12,802 nt of DNA. Source: DASPXK01 sp035637315 (lineage in GTDB: Bacteria > Chloroflexota > UBA6077 > JACCZL01). Position numbers and translations under genes: made by a program. A model generated the notes under the pieces. It was not told where the DNA came from, did not search any database, and saw only the letters and a program-made list of their open reading frames with translations. Positions 6,952 to 12,802 of this stretch are shown here, one piece after another; within the stretch, counting starts at the first letter, position 1; every line of letters begins with the position of its first letter. Where the stretch lies: NCBI GenBank assembly GCA_035637315.1, contig DASPXK010000019.1, forward strand, positions 1-12,802, read 5' to 3'.

Positions 6952-6969
6952 GGTCTCGAAGTCGAGACC
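6952..6969 (+). terminator. Hairpin after hisC, possible weak terminator
   Basis: GGTCTCGA-AG-TCGAGACC is a perfect 8-base inverted repeat with a 2-base centre (in RNA, about 7 pairs with a 4-base loop). It lies 24 bases after the his operon stop. No T-tract follows on either side, so it is not a standard intrinsic terminator. It could instead protect the 3' end or be chance. Confidence 0.35.
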
Positions 6970-7011
6970 CGCGGGCGCCCGTCAACGTGCGTCACTATGC
7001 AGGATCCAACG

Positions 7012-7862
7012 ATGAACTACCTAACCCCAGGCCGCAACGACAGAAGCGGGGAGATGAACAAGATCCATCCTCAGGATCGACCTGTCCACGACTGGTACAG
7101 GTTCGTGCTCTCCTTTCCGCCACACCTTGTCCGTGAGTACCTCCAGCGGCTCGGAGTGAGCGACGGAAAGCGAGTGCTGGACCCGTTCTGTGGAACTGGG
7201 ACCACCCTCGTCGAATGCAGCAAACTCGGGGTGTCGAGCGTGGGTGTCGAGGCGAACCCGATGGCCCACTTCGCTGCGGGGGTTAAGGTGGACTGGAGCC
7301 CCGACCCGAACGGATTGCTCGAGCACGCCCGCATCGTCGCTGAGAAAGCCTCGGCAGTCCTGGATTCCCAAGGCATTGAGGACGATCCGCTCTTCTTCGT
7401 GGGGCAGGAGACCGGGGCCGACCTAAGGACGTTGCCGCGCGATAGTGCAAGCCTGCTCCTCGCGAACTCGATCAGTCCGCTGCCGCTGCATAAGGCTCTG
7501 GTGCTGCTTGATTGCCTGAGAGAGCAGAGCGATGAGCGGTACCAACGTCACGAGTTGTTAGCGCTAGCGAAGGCCATTGTGTACTCGTCGTGGGAGACCA
7601 AGCGTCCTACCTGCGCGTGATGATCCGCACTGGCCAACTTCTCGCGGACATTGCCCAGTCGCTCGGCTACGATGTCACGAGCATCGATTTGTTCCGCACT
7701 CGGCTCGCTACGGCAACCAAGGCCCAGCTTCGGGAAGAAGTGGTTGTGCTGCGCTGGCGTGGGAAGCGATCCGGCGATGCGGACGGTCCGCCGTGGGATT
7801 ACTCGGTACCAGTGTCCTTCGGGGCGGTCAGCGGCGCTCGTCCTAGTAGAGGAACCGGGTAA
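7012..7862 (+). pseudogene. DNA methyltransferase remnant lacking its catalytic middle
   Basis: Two halves of a SAM-dependent DNA methyltransferase are joined out of frame. The first half (7012 to about 7587) reads RPVHDWYRFVLSFPPHLVREY, then the SAM-binding motif I RVLDPFCGTGTTLVECSKLG and GVEANPM, down to ELLALAKAIVYSS. After eight more codons it stops at 7618-7620. The second half, one frame over (about 7575-7862), reads CVLVVGDQASYLRVMIRTG, IDLFRTRLATATKAQLREE and VVLRW, resembling the C-terminal part of site-specific methyltransferases. The catalytic (D/N/S)PPY motif normally between them is missing. An internal deletion plus frame change near 7575-7590 explains this. ATGs at 6997 and 7054 are alternative starts; 7012 has AGGA upstream. 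No restriction-enzyme gene is adjacent. The product should be inactive. The family assignment of the second half is from memory of related proteins. Confidence 0.7.
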
Positions 7863-7867
7863 ACGAC

Positions 7868-8139
7868 ATGGCTCGATCCATCATGACGGTGCGTGAGACG
7901 CGACGGCGCTGGCAGTGGTGGCTGCGGGCCCTCTTTGTCGTCCCGTACTTCCGCTGGCGGGCGCGCGCCTGGAGCTGACCGATACGAACGTCACCATCCG
8001 CTCGGGCATCCTGAACAAGCGAGAGGTAACGATCCCGCTCATCCGCAGCACGTACGGAGTCGAAACGATGCGCGACGTAGCCGACGCCAGGGCCTTCCGC
8101 GACGCCGTCCTGGCCGCCAGCGCCGAGGCGCACCATTAG
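7868..8139 (+). pseudogene. Frameshifted bacterial PH-like membrane protein remnant
   Basis: A frame from ATG 7868 reads MARSIMTVRETRRRWQWWLR, then ALFVVPYFRW, and stops at 7976-7978. Another frame, open from GTG 7915 to the stop at 8137-8139, carries ARLELTDTNVTIRSGILNK, REVTIPLIRSTYGVETMRD and a final FRDAVLAASAEAHH. The strand pattern of the second part (TrLeLTd..v.ir.Gil.k.e..ipl) is typical of bacterial PH-like (bPH) domains, which usually follow membrane helices. A frameshift near 7955-7970 would join the two, with part of the membrane region missing. It could instead be a short intact gene starting at GTG 7915 (74 residues). The family call is tentative. It ends 9 bases before the convergent comF stop. 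Confidence 0.4.
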
Positions 8140-8148
8140 CCGAGACGC

Positions 8149-8862
8149 TCAGCGGTCGCGCGCGACGACGAGGCCGAAGACCCGGCTCGCGCCAGCGGCT
8201 TTGAGCGGCGCCGCGCAGGCTTGGAGCGTCGCGCCAGTGGTCGCGACGTCGTCGATCAGGATCACCCGGCGATCCTCAACCGCTGCTGGCTGGGCGCACG
8301 CGAAGGCGTCCCGAACGTTGGCGCGGCGCTCGGCGGCCGACAGGCCAACCTGGGGCGGCGTCTCTCGGACTCGCTCGAGAAGGGCGGGAACACACGGCAT
8401 GCCGAGCGCGGCCGCGAGCCGTTCGGCGATCAGTTCGGACTGGTTGTAGCCGCGGTCACGGCGGCGCGCTTTCGGCAGCGGGACGGGCACGAGCACGTCT
8501 GCTCGGAGCGGGCGTCTCGCGAGCGACTGCTTCAGCAGGCTGGCGGCGAACACGGCCAGGAACCTGGCCTGTCGATATTTGAGGTCGTGGAGCGCCTGGC
8601 GCACGATGCCGTCGAACGTGCAGGCCGCCCGCAGGCCATCGAGCTGCCCCGGCTGATTGCGGCACCGCGCGCACAGCCGACCGAGGGGACTGGCCCGGGC
8701 ACAGCGAGGACACGTCTCGGCTCCGAGCCAAGGGATCGCCTCCTGGCACTGAGCGCAGACCGGCGTCCCGCGGCGACCGCAGCCGAGGCAGCGAGCCGGA
8801 AAGAGGAGTGCCCAGAGGCGGTCGAACGCGCCCGCCGTCTCGCCGGCTGCTTGTCCGCTCAT
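8149..8862 (-). CDS. comF: ComF family protein (phosphoribosyltransferase-like)
   Basis: The 237-residue product has an N-terminal zinc-binding region with paired cysteines (Cys25/28, Cys36/39, Cys51/54, Cys64/67). Next comes the family core: LKYRQARFL (94-102), LVPVPLPKARRRDRGYNQSELIA (124-146; conserved P-L-x-x-x-R-x-R-x-R-G-Y/F-N-Q) and LSAAERRANVRDAF (174-187). The PRPP-type loop VILIDDVATTGAT lies at 200-212. In Bacillus and Haemophilus, ComF proteins are needed for DNA uptake, probably on the cytoplasmic side. Many bacteria that carry the gene are not known to be competent, so a competence role here is inference. The ATG at 8862 lies 18 bases after the small membrane gene, with no strong ribosome site. 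It is the last gene of a minus-strand unit and is convergent with the PH-like remnant. Confidence 0.93.
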   Translation of the reverse strand: MSGQAAGETAGAFDRLWALLFPARCLGCGRRGTPVCAQCQEAIPWLGAETCPRCARASPLGRLCARCRNQPGQLDGLRAACTFDGIVRQALHDLKYRQARFLAVFAASLLKQSLARRPLRADVLVPVPLPKARRRDRGYNQSELIAERLAAALGMPCVPALLERVRETPPQVGLSAAERRANVRDAFACAQPAAVEDRRVILIDDVATTGATLQACAAPLKAAGASRVFGLVVARDR

Positions 8863-8880
8863 TTGCTGATCGCTCGGAGC

Positions 8881-9126
8881 TCAGCGGCCCGGCCAGCGCA
8901 GCCACTCAGGCCAGGATAGGGGTGGGATGGCCTGCCAGATCGCGCTGATCAAGTCAAGCATGGCCAGGATGAATCGCGAGATCAGCGGCGGAACGAACGG
9001 CCAGAAGATCAACCAGAGCCCGAGGGCCACCAACCCGAGCACTACTAGTCCGAGCAAGCGGCCAGGGCCCTCGGGGGTGCCCGTGGTGAAGAGGGCTCGG
9101 TCCAGCAAGCGGAGGACGTTGTTCAT
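8881..9126 (-). CDS. Small hydrophobic membrane protein, unknown function
   Basis: The 81-residue product starts MNNVLRLLDRALFTTGTPEG, followed by a strongly hydrophobic stretch (LLGLVVLGLVALGLWLIFW, about 24-42). A second, amphipathic-to-hydrophobic helix follows (LISRFILAMLDLISAIWQAI, about 48-67), and the tail is rich in tryptophan and proline (PPLSWPEWLRWPGR). It is likely a two-helix membrane protein. I do not recognise the family, though the layout loosely resembles YggT-like proteins. It sits between an amidohydrolase gene and comF with 18-base gaps on both sides, consistent with co-transcription. No clear ribosome binding site precedes the ATG at 9126. The support is position, length and composition. 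Confidence 0.65.
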   Translation of the reverse strand: MNNVLRLLDRALFTTGTPEGPGRLLGLVVLGLVALGLWLIFWPFVPPLISRFILAMLDLISAIWQAIPPLSWPEWLRWPGR

Positions 9127-9144
9127 CGGCAGGGCCAGAGGGCG

Positions 9145-10386
9145 TTACGCTCGAATGAGGCGGCCATCCTCGACCTCCGGCACGCCGTCGCGCAGCACCC
9201 AGCGGACCCGTCGGATGGCGGCAAGGTCGACGGACGGGTCGCCCTGTACCACGAGCAGATCAGCGCGGCGGCCAGCCTGGACCGAGCCGAACTCGTCCTC
9301 GTGGCCGCAGGCACGGGCGGCGGTGTGAGTGGCGGCGCGGATCACCTGCATCGGCGACAGACCCAATTCGCGGTTCAGCGCCTCGAGCTCCATCGGCATG
9401 CTGTCGAGCGTCACGTTCGCCACACCCGCATCCGTCCCAGCGATCGGCTCGACGCCCAACGCCAGCATTGCCCGCTGGGCCTCCGTCACCGCCGGACGCA
9501 TCTTGCGGATCTCCCGTCTGGCGGGCGTCAGCTCACTATCGGGGATCCTCGAAGAGACGACACTCGGCGAGAGCGTCGCATCGAGGAATGTACCCTGCTT
9601 CGCCATCTGTGCCGCTACCTCTGGCTCATATGCGACACTGACACTGTCGTGCTCGGATACCCAGGTGCAGTGCTCGATCGTCGTCACACCGGCGGCCACC
9701 GCGTTGCGGATACCCGCGGTGCCGTGACCGTGCGCCGCGACGGTCCGGTTGAGCCGTCGCGCCTCGGCCAGCAGCGCCGACAGCTCGTCGATCGAGTACT
9801 GGGCGGCCGTCACATTGGTCCCGGGCGTCATCCGACCACCGGTCGACATGACCTTGAAGAAGTCGGCGCCCTGCTTGGCCAGCGAGCGAGCCAGTCTGCG
9901 CAGCTCTTCGGCCGTGTCGGCCTCGCCCTCCAGGAAGTAGCAGTGCCCGCCGGTGGTGGTGATGGGCGGACCGGCCGCGAAGATCCGTGGCCCCGGCAGG
10001 ATCCCAGCCTCGATCGCATCGCGGAGCGCGAAGGTGACGCCGCCCCGTCCCCCGCAGTCGCGCACGGTGGTCACCCCGGCGCGCAGGGCAACCTGGGCGT
10101 TGTGGACGGCACGCAGCATGAGCCGCCGATTATCCTCACCGAGGATGTCTTGCAACGCGCTCGAGCGGGCGCTGAAGACGAGGTGCACGTGGCAGTCGAC
10201 GAGTCCGGGTAGAAGAGTGTACTCCGAGTAGTCCAGCCGTACGACATCCTCGCCCTGTGGCTCGGCCGACCGCCCCTCGTCGACGATCTCTCGAATCCGG
10301 CCGTCCTCTACCACGATCGTGACCGCGTCGCGGGGCGGAGCAGCGGTGCCGTCGATCAGGCGCCCGGCCCGGATCAGCGTCAGCAC
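9145..10386 (-). CDS. Metal-dependent amidohydrolase (imidazolonepropionase/prolidase-like)
   Basis: The 413-residue product is a complete amidohydrolase-superfamily TIM barrel with its beta-sandwich made of both ends. Metal and catalytic residues expected for this family are visible: His66-x-His68 in GLVDCHVHLVF, Lys178 in DFFKVMSTGG (a likely carboxylated lysine), His219/His221 in AAHGHG, His239 in TTIEHC and Asp319 in AGTDAG. The C-terminal AGRRADLLVVQGDP (371-384) is also standard. Relatives hydrolyse cyclic amides, dipeptides (Xaa-Pro) or similar; the substrate cannot be read from the sequence. No signal peptide is seen, so it should be cytoplasmic. The start is GTG at 10386 with GGAGGAG seven bases upstream. 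It is the first gene of a probable unit with the small membrane protein and comF. No his-degradation genes adjoin it, so hutI is unlikely. Confidence 0.92.
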   Translation of the reverse strand: MLTLIRAGRLIDGTAAPPRDAVTIVVEDGRIREIVDEGRSAEPQGEDVVRLDYSEYTLLPGLVDCHVHLVFSARSSALQDILGEDNRRLMLRAVHNAQVALRAGVTTVRDCGGRGGVTFALRDAIEAGILPGPRIFAAGPPITTTGGHCYFLEGEADTAEELRRLARSLAKQGADFFKVMSTGGRMTPGTNVTAAQYSIDELSALLAEARRLNRTVAAHGHGTAGIRNAVAAGVTTIEHCTWVSEHDSVSVAYEPEVAAQMAKQGTFLDATLSPSVVSSRIPDSELTPARREIRKMRPAVTEAQRAMLALGVEPIAGTDAGVANVTLDSMPMELEALNRELGLSPMQVIRAATHTAARACGHEDEFGSVQAGRRADLLVVQGDPSVDLAAIRRVRWVLRDGVPEVEDGRLIRA

Positions 10387-10474
10387 TCGTCACTCCTCCG
10401 ATCCAGGAGGCTCAGGCTCGCGCGAGCCATTCGGCGCAGCCCGGCCTGGCGCCACGCCCCAGCATGACGCCGCC

Positions 10475-10480
10475 ATTCTA
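10475..10480 (-). promoter_or_regulatory. Possible -10 element for the amidohydrolase unit
   Basis: TAGAAT on the minus strand matches five of six bases of TATAAT. It lies in the 107-base gap between the adaptor stop (10494) and the amidohydrolase GTG (10386). No good -35 is found at normal spacing. The call is weak. Confidence 0.25.
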
Positions 10481-10493
10481 GCGGACTCCGGCC

Positions 10494-12572
10494 TCACCCT
10501 TGCCGCTGAACGACGACCGGAGTCCCGTCGGAGAGCACGTCGAGCGCCGAGATCGCAACCTGTTCGCCGAGATTGAGGCCCTGCACGATCTCGATCTGGC
10601 GCCCATCGTTGATGCCCACCGTCACCTCGCGCTGCTGGACGCGGCTCTCGGGCGTTACGACGAACACCAGGCTCTTGCCTGAGCGATTGACCACCGCCTG
10701 GACCGGGACGAGCAGTGCCTGCTTCGCCGGGGTCTGGAGCGCGACCTGTGCGAACATGCCGTCGCGGAGGCGGTTGAGCGGATCGTTGGGATAGACGCGG
10801 ACGGCGAAGGTCCGGCTGCGCGGGTCGGCGGTCGGGGCGATACTGGCGACCAAGCCGGGGGCTGGCTCGCCCGGGTACGCGGCGACCGCGATCTGGGCGG
10901 GCTGCCCGCGCGCGATCTGACCGATCCGCGCCTCCTCGACCTGCAGCACGATCTCGGTGTCTTTGGAGACCAGGCTGAAGATCGGGGTGTTCGGACCCAC
11001 CGTCGCGCCCGAGCTGACGAAACGCTGCGCCACGATCGAATCGAAGGGCGAGCGAATAATGGCCTCGGCAAGGTTGACTTTAGTCGCCTCCAGCGACGCG
11101 GCCGCCTGATCGAGCTGCGCGGCCGCAATCTGGATGTCCTCGGCCGTGGGGCGCTGGCGCGACGCGAGCGAGGCCTGGGCCTGGTCGAGTGCTGCCACCG
11201 CCGTGCGGACGTCGAACGGGTTGGGATTCACGAGCCTGGCCAGGTTCGCCGCTGCCTGATTTACCGTCTCCTGAGCGTTACGCACGTCGAATTCGCTCGG
11301 GTTGCGCGCCGAATCCACTCTGGCCTGAGCGGCATCCAGACTGGCCTGGGATTGCTCCAGTAGAGCCTGAAGCCGCTCGACGTCCGCCTGGGCCTGCCCG
11401 AACCGCAATTCGAGCGTAGCCAGATCTGTGGTGCCCCCGAAGCGGGTCTTCTGGAGGTTCGCATCCGCCTGGCGGACGGCCTCCTCGGCCTGGGCGATCT
11501 CGAACGGCGTCGCGCCGTTGCGAGTTTTCTCGAGTTGGTTCTCAGCCTCCTGCACGGCTACACGCGCGGCGTTGCGCTGGGACACGAGCTGGTCGCGCTG
11601 TGACTCGCTGCACGACGCCCGCTGACTCGTGGTCGTCTCGGTTGTCTGGCCGGTCGTGATATTGCGCTGCACGCTGCGGGTGGTGGTGCTGCTACGACCG
11701 CAGGCGTCCAGGGCCTCGTCGGCGGCATTCAAATTGGCACGCGCGCGGGTAACGGCAAGCTCGGCCGCGCGCAAATCTTCGGGCCTCGGGCCCGCCCTGA
11801 GCTGGTCGAGACGACTGCGGGCCGCGTTCAACGCCGCGACCGCTGCCGCGATGTCTTCGGCCCGAGTGTTCGGGCCGCCGAGGCCGGCCTTGGCCTGGTC
11901 GAGCCGGAACTTCGCCTCCGTCATCGAGGCGTTCGAAGAGGCCAGTTGGGCTCGCAGCTGGTCCTGCTGAGAACGCGCCTGATCGACCGTGGCGTCCAGC
12001 CCAGCCAGGTCCTCAGACTTCGGGCCAGCCACGAGCGAATCGAGGCGCGACTTGGCCTGGCCAACCTGCGCCCGCGCGGCGGCGATCTCCTCGATGCGGG
12101 CCCCTGAACGAGCCTGGTCGAGACGGGCCTCAGCCGCCCGCACAGCGGCGGCGGCCGCGTCGATATCTTCCTGCTTGGACCCAGCCTGGACCTGCGCTAG
12201 CCGCGCCTGGGCAACGCTCACGGCCGCCTCGGCCTGCTGGACCTGGGCGTCCAATGAAGCCCGATCGAGCTCTGCCATCACTTCACCCTGGCGCAGCTCG
12301 TCGCCGATGTCAGCGTAGAGCTTCTCCACGCGACCGGTGATCTTCGGCACGACATTCACCTGGGCCCGCGACTGCACGTTGCCAGAGTAGACCAGTGTCG
12401 CGGCGATGCTGCCCTGAGTCACCAACGCCGCCGTGATCGGGATCGGGGCCGGGCCGAACTCCTTGCCCGTGGGCTTCGGCGTGGGCTGGCCGCCAAACGT
12501 GCAGCTAGCGAGCGCGATGACCAGGATCAGCGCGATGGCGCCGGCTCGGCGCCTCACCTCTCGCGCGCTCAT
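10494..12572 (-). CDS. HlyD/RND-type efflux adaptor lipoprotein with very long coiled-coil hairpin
   Basis: This is a membrane-fusion (periplasmic adaptor) protein of 692 residues, far longer than the usual 350-450. A lipoprotein signal is visible: RRR, then GAIALILVIALASC with the lipobox LASC and lipidated Cys24. The lipoyl half-motifs are VNVVPKITGRVEKLYADIGD (72-91) and AIIRSPFDSIVAQRFVSSGATV (504-525). Between them, residues about 105-505 form an alanine/glutamine-rich coiled coil of repeats about 26-30 residues long, often ending AGPxxEDL or similar. Near its midpoint (291-321) is a Ser/Thr-rich insert bounded by Cys291 and Cys321. Beta-barrel and membrane-proximal domains follow (IVLQVEEARIGQIARGQPAQ, LRDGMFAQV, GLNLGEQVAIS). 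I start it at ATG 12572 (AGGGGGAG just upstream, then the signal peptide). An in-frame ATG at 12725 would overlap the promoter. No transporter partner is within view. Confidence 0.9.
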   Translation of the reverse strand: MSAREVRRRAGAIALILVIALASCTFGGQPTPKPTGKEFGPAPIPITAALVTQGSIAATLVYSGNVQSRAQVNVVPKITGRVEKLYADIGDELRQGEVMAELDRASLDAQVQQAEAAVSVAQARLAQVQAGSKQEDIDAAAAAVRAAEARLDQARSGARIEEIAAARAQVGQAKSRLDSLVAGPKSEDLAGLDATVDQARSQQDQLRAQLASSNASMTEAKFRLDQAKAGLGGPNTRAEDIAAAVAALNAARSRLDQLRAGPRPEDLRAAELAVTRARANLNAADEALDACGRSSTTTRSVQRNITTGQTTETTTSQRASCSESQRDQLVSQRNAARVAVQEAENQLEKTRNGATPFEIAQAEEAVRQADANLQKTRFGGTTDLATLELRFGQAQADVERLQALLEQSQASLDAAQARVDSARNPSEFDVRNAQETVNQAAANLARLVNPNPFDVRTAVAALDQAQASLASRQRPTAEDIQIAAAQLDQAAASLEATKVNLAEAIIRSPFDSIVAQRFVSSGATVGPNTPIFSLVSKDTEIVLQVEEARIGQIARGQPAQIAVAAYPGEPAPGLVASIAPTADPRSRTFAVRVYPNDPLNRLRDGMFAQVALQTPAKQALLVPVQAVVNRSGKSLVFVVTPESRVQQREVTVGINDGRQIEIVQGLNLGEQVAISALDVLSDGTPVVVQRQG

Positions 12573-12684
12573 CGACTCCCCCTGCTCCCCGCGATGGAGG
12601 TCTCGCCTGGCTGACAGGACCTGTGGGCCGACTACCGATCTTACCCGTGGCTGGGGCCGAAACGACCCCGAAATCATTTTGATA

Positions 12685-12703
12685 GCCCCGAACTGTTTGG
12701 GGC
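12685..12703. promoter_or_regulatory. Near-perfect 19-bp palindrome, candidate operator
   Basis: GCCCCGAAC-T-GTTTGGGGC has nine-base arms (one G-T pair) around a single central base. It begins three bases past the predicted start point of the adaptor promoter, where a bound repressor would block transcription. As RNA it would be a hairpin without a T-tract and with too tight a loop, so I favour a protein-binding site. Confidence 0.45.
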
Positions 12704-12712
12704 ACGCGAAGG

Positions 12713-12741
12713 AGTCTACGCCCAACCTTACGTCGTGTCAA
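12713..12741 (-). promoter_or_regulatory. Sigma70-type promoter of the efflux adaptor gene
   Basis: On the minus strand a perfect TTGACA (12741-12736) is followed by a 17-base spacer and TAGACT (12718-12713, four of six matches to TATAAT). Transcription would start near 12706, giving a leader of about 134 bases before the ATG at 12572. I see nothing else definite in 12573-12684. Confidence 0.55.
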
Positions 12742-12757
12742 GGCGCTCACGTGTCAT

Positions 12758-12802
12758 TGCTCCGTGAATTTGTCAGTCCGTAACTGCAACGTGATTTTGT
12801 CA
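12758..12802 (+). repeat. 18-bp direct repeats (TGCnnCGTGAnTTTGTCA) at the right edge
   Basis: Copies lie at 12758-12775 and 12785-12802, differing at 3 of 18 positions and spaced 27 bases start to start. Further TGTCA words in the same orientation lie at 12752-12756 and 12736-12740. The region is AT-richer than its surroundings. The window ends inside the second copy's boundary, so more copies may follow. Confidence 0.7.

Noticed and set aside
6499..7620. Single 373-codon gene starting inside hisC
   Set aside because: The part inside hisC is an Arg-rich out-of-frame reading. Only the part from about 7012 resembles a methyltransferase, so the frame is open upstream by chance.
8221..8919. 232-codon plus-strand frame opposite comF
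   Set aside because: It is antisense to the zinc-binding and PRPP motifs of ComF. No recognisable domain.
9301..10212. 303-codon plus-strand frame opposite the amidohydrolase
   Set aside because: Antisense shadow of a conserved enzyme, with composition typical of non-coding high-GC frames.
12573..12725. N-terminal extension of the efflux adaptor from ATG 12725
   Set aside because: It would place 51 unlike residues before a clear lipoprotein signal peptide and would start upstream of the predicted promoter -10 and the palindrome.

Overview
The window is GC-rich and densely coded. Nothing in it fixes the species. The gene set suggests an uncultivated, high-GC free-living bacterium, possibly Chloroflexota: a CbiG-CobJ fusion, a HisRS-like gene leading a compact his operon, a very long lipoprotein HlyD adaptor and a probable selenoprotein. 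That taxonomic call is inference. UGA is an ordinary stop codon here, since the cobJ, hisG, hisD, hisC and comF genes all end in TGA.

Layout. (1) 1-1098, plus strand: the 3' end of a cobalamin-biosynthesis fusion gene (CbiG C-terminal domain joined to CobJ), overlapped by a 45-residue membrane mini-protein. (2) 1115-1638, minus strand: a peroxiredoxin whose peroxidatic cysteine codon is an in-frame TGA, with its own good promoter and ribosome binding site. I read it as a selenocysteine peroxiredoxin. (3) 1580-1877: an intergenic region with an eleven-unit, roughly 9-bp tandem repeat. (4) 1878-6928, plus strand: a tightly overlapped histidine operon of a HisS/HisZ-family protein, hisG (long form), hisD and hisC, with overlaps of 4, 4 and 17 bases. 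(5) 6929-8139: decayed DNA holding a DNA methyltransferase that has lost its catalytic middle, then a frameshifted PH-like gene. (6) 8149-10386, minus strand: an apparent operon of amidohydrolase, small membrane protein and ComF, each separated by 18 bases. (7) 10494-12572, minus strand: a lipoprotein efflux adaptor with an exceptionally long coiled-coil hairpin. Upstream are a consensus-like promoter with a palindrome at the predicted transcription start and, at the right edge, direct repeats resembling transposase-binding sites.

The his genes would supply early and late steps of histidine synthesis: ATP phosphoribosyltransferase, histidinol-phosphate aminotransferase and histidinol dehydrogenase. 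The remaining units look functionally independent. The most notable observation is the probable selenoprotein, which standard gene callers would split into two fragments or call a pseudogene.
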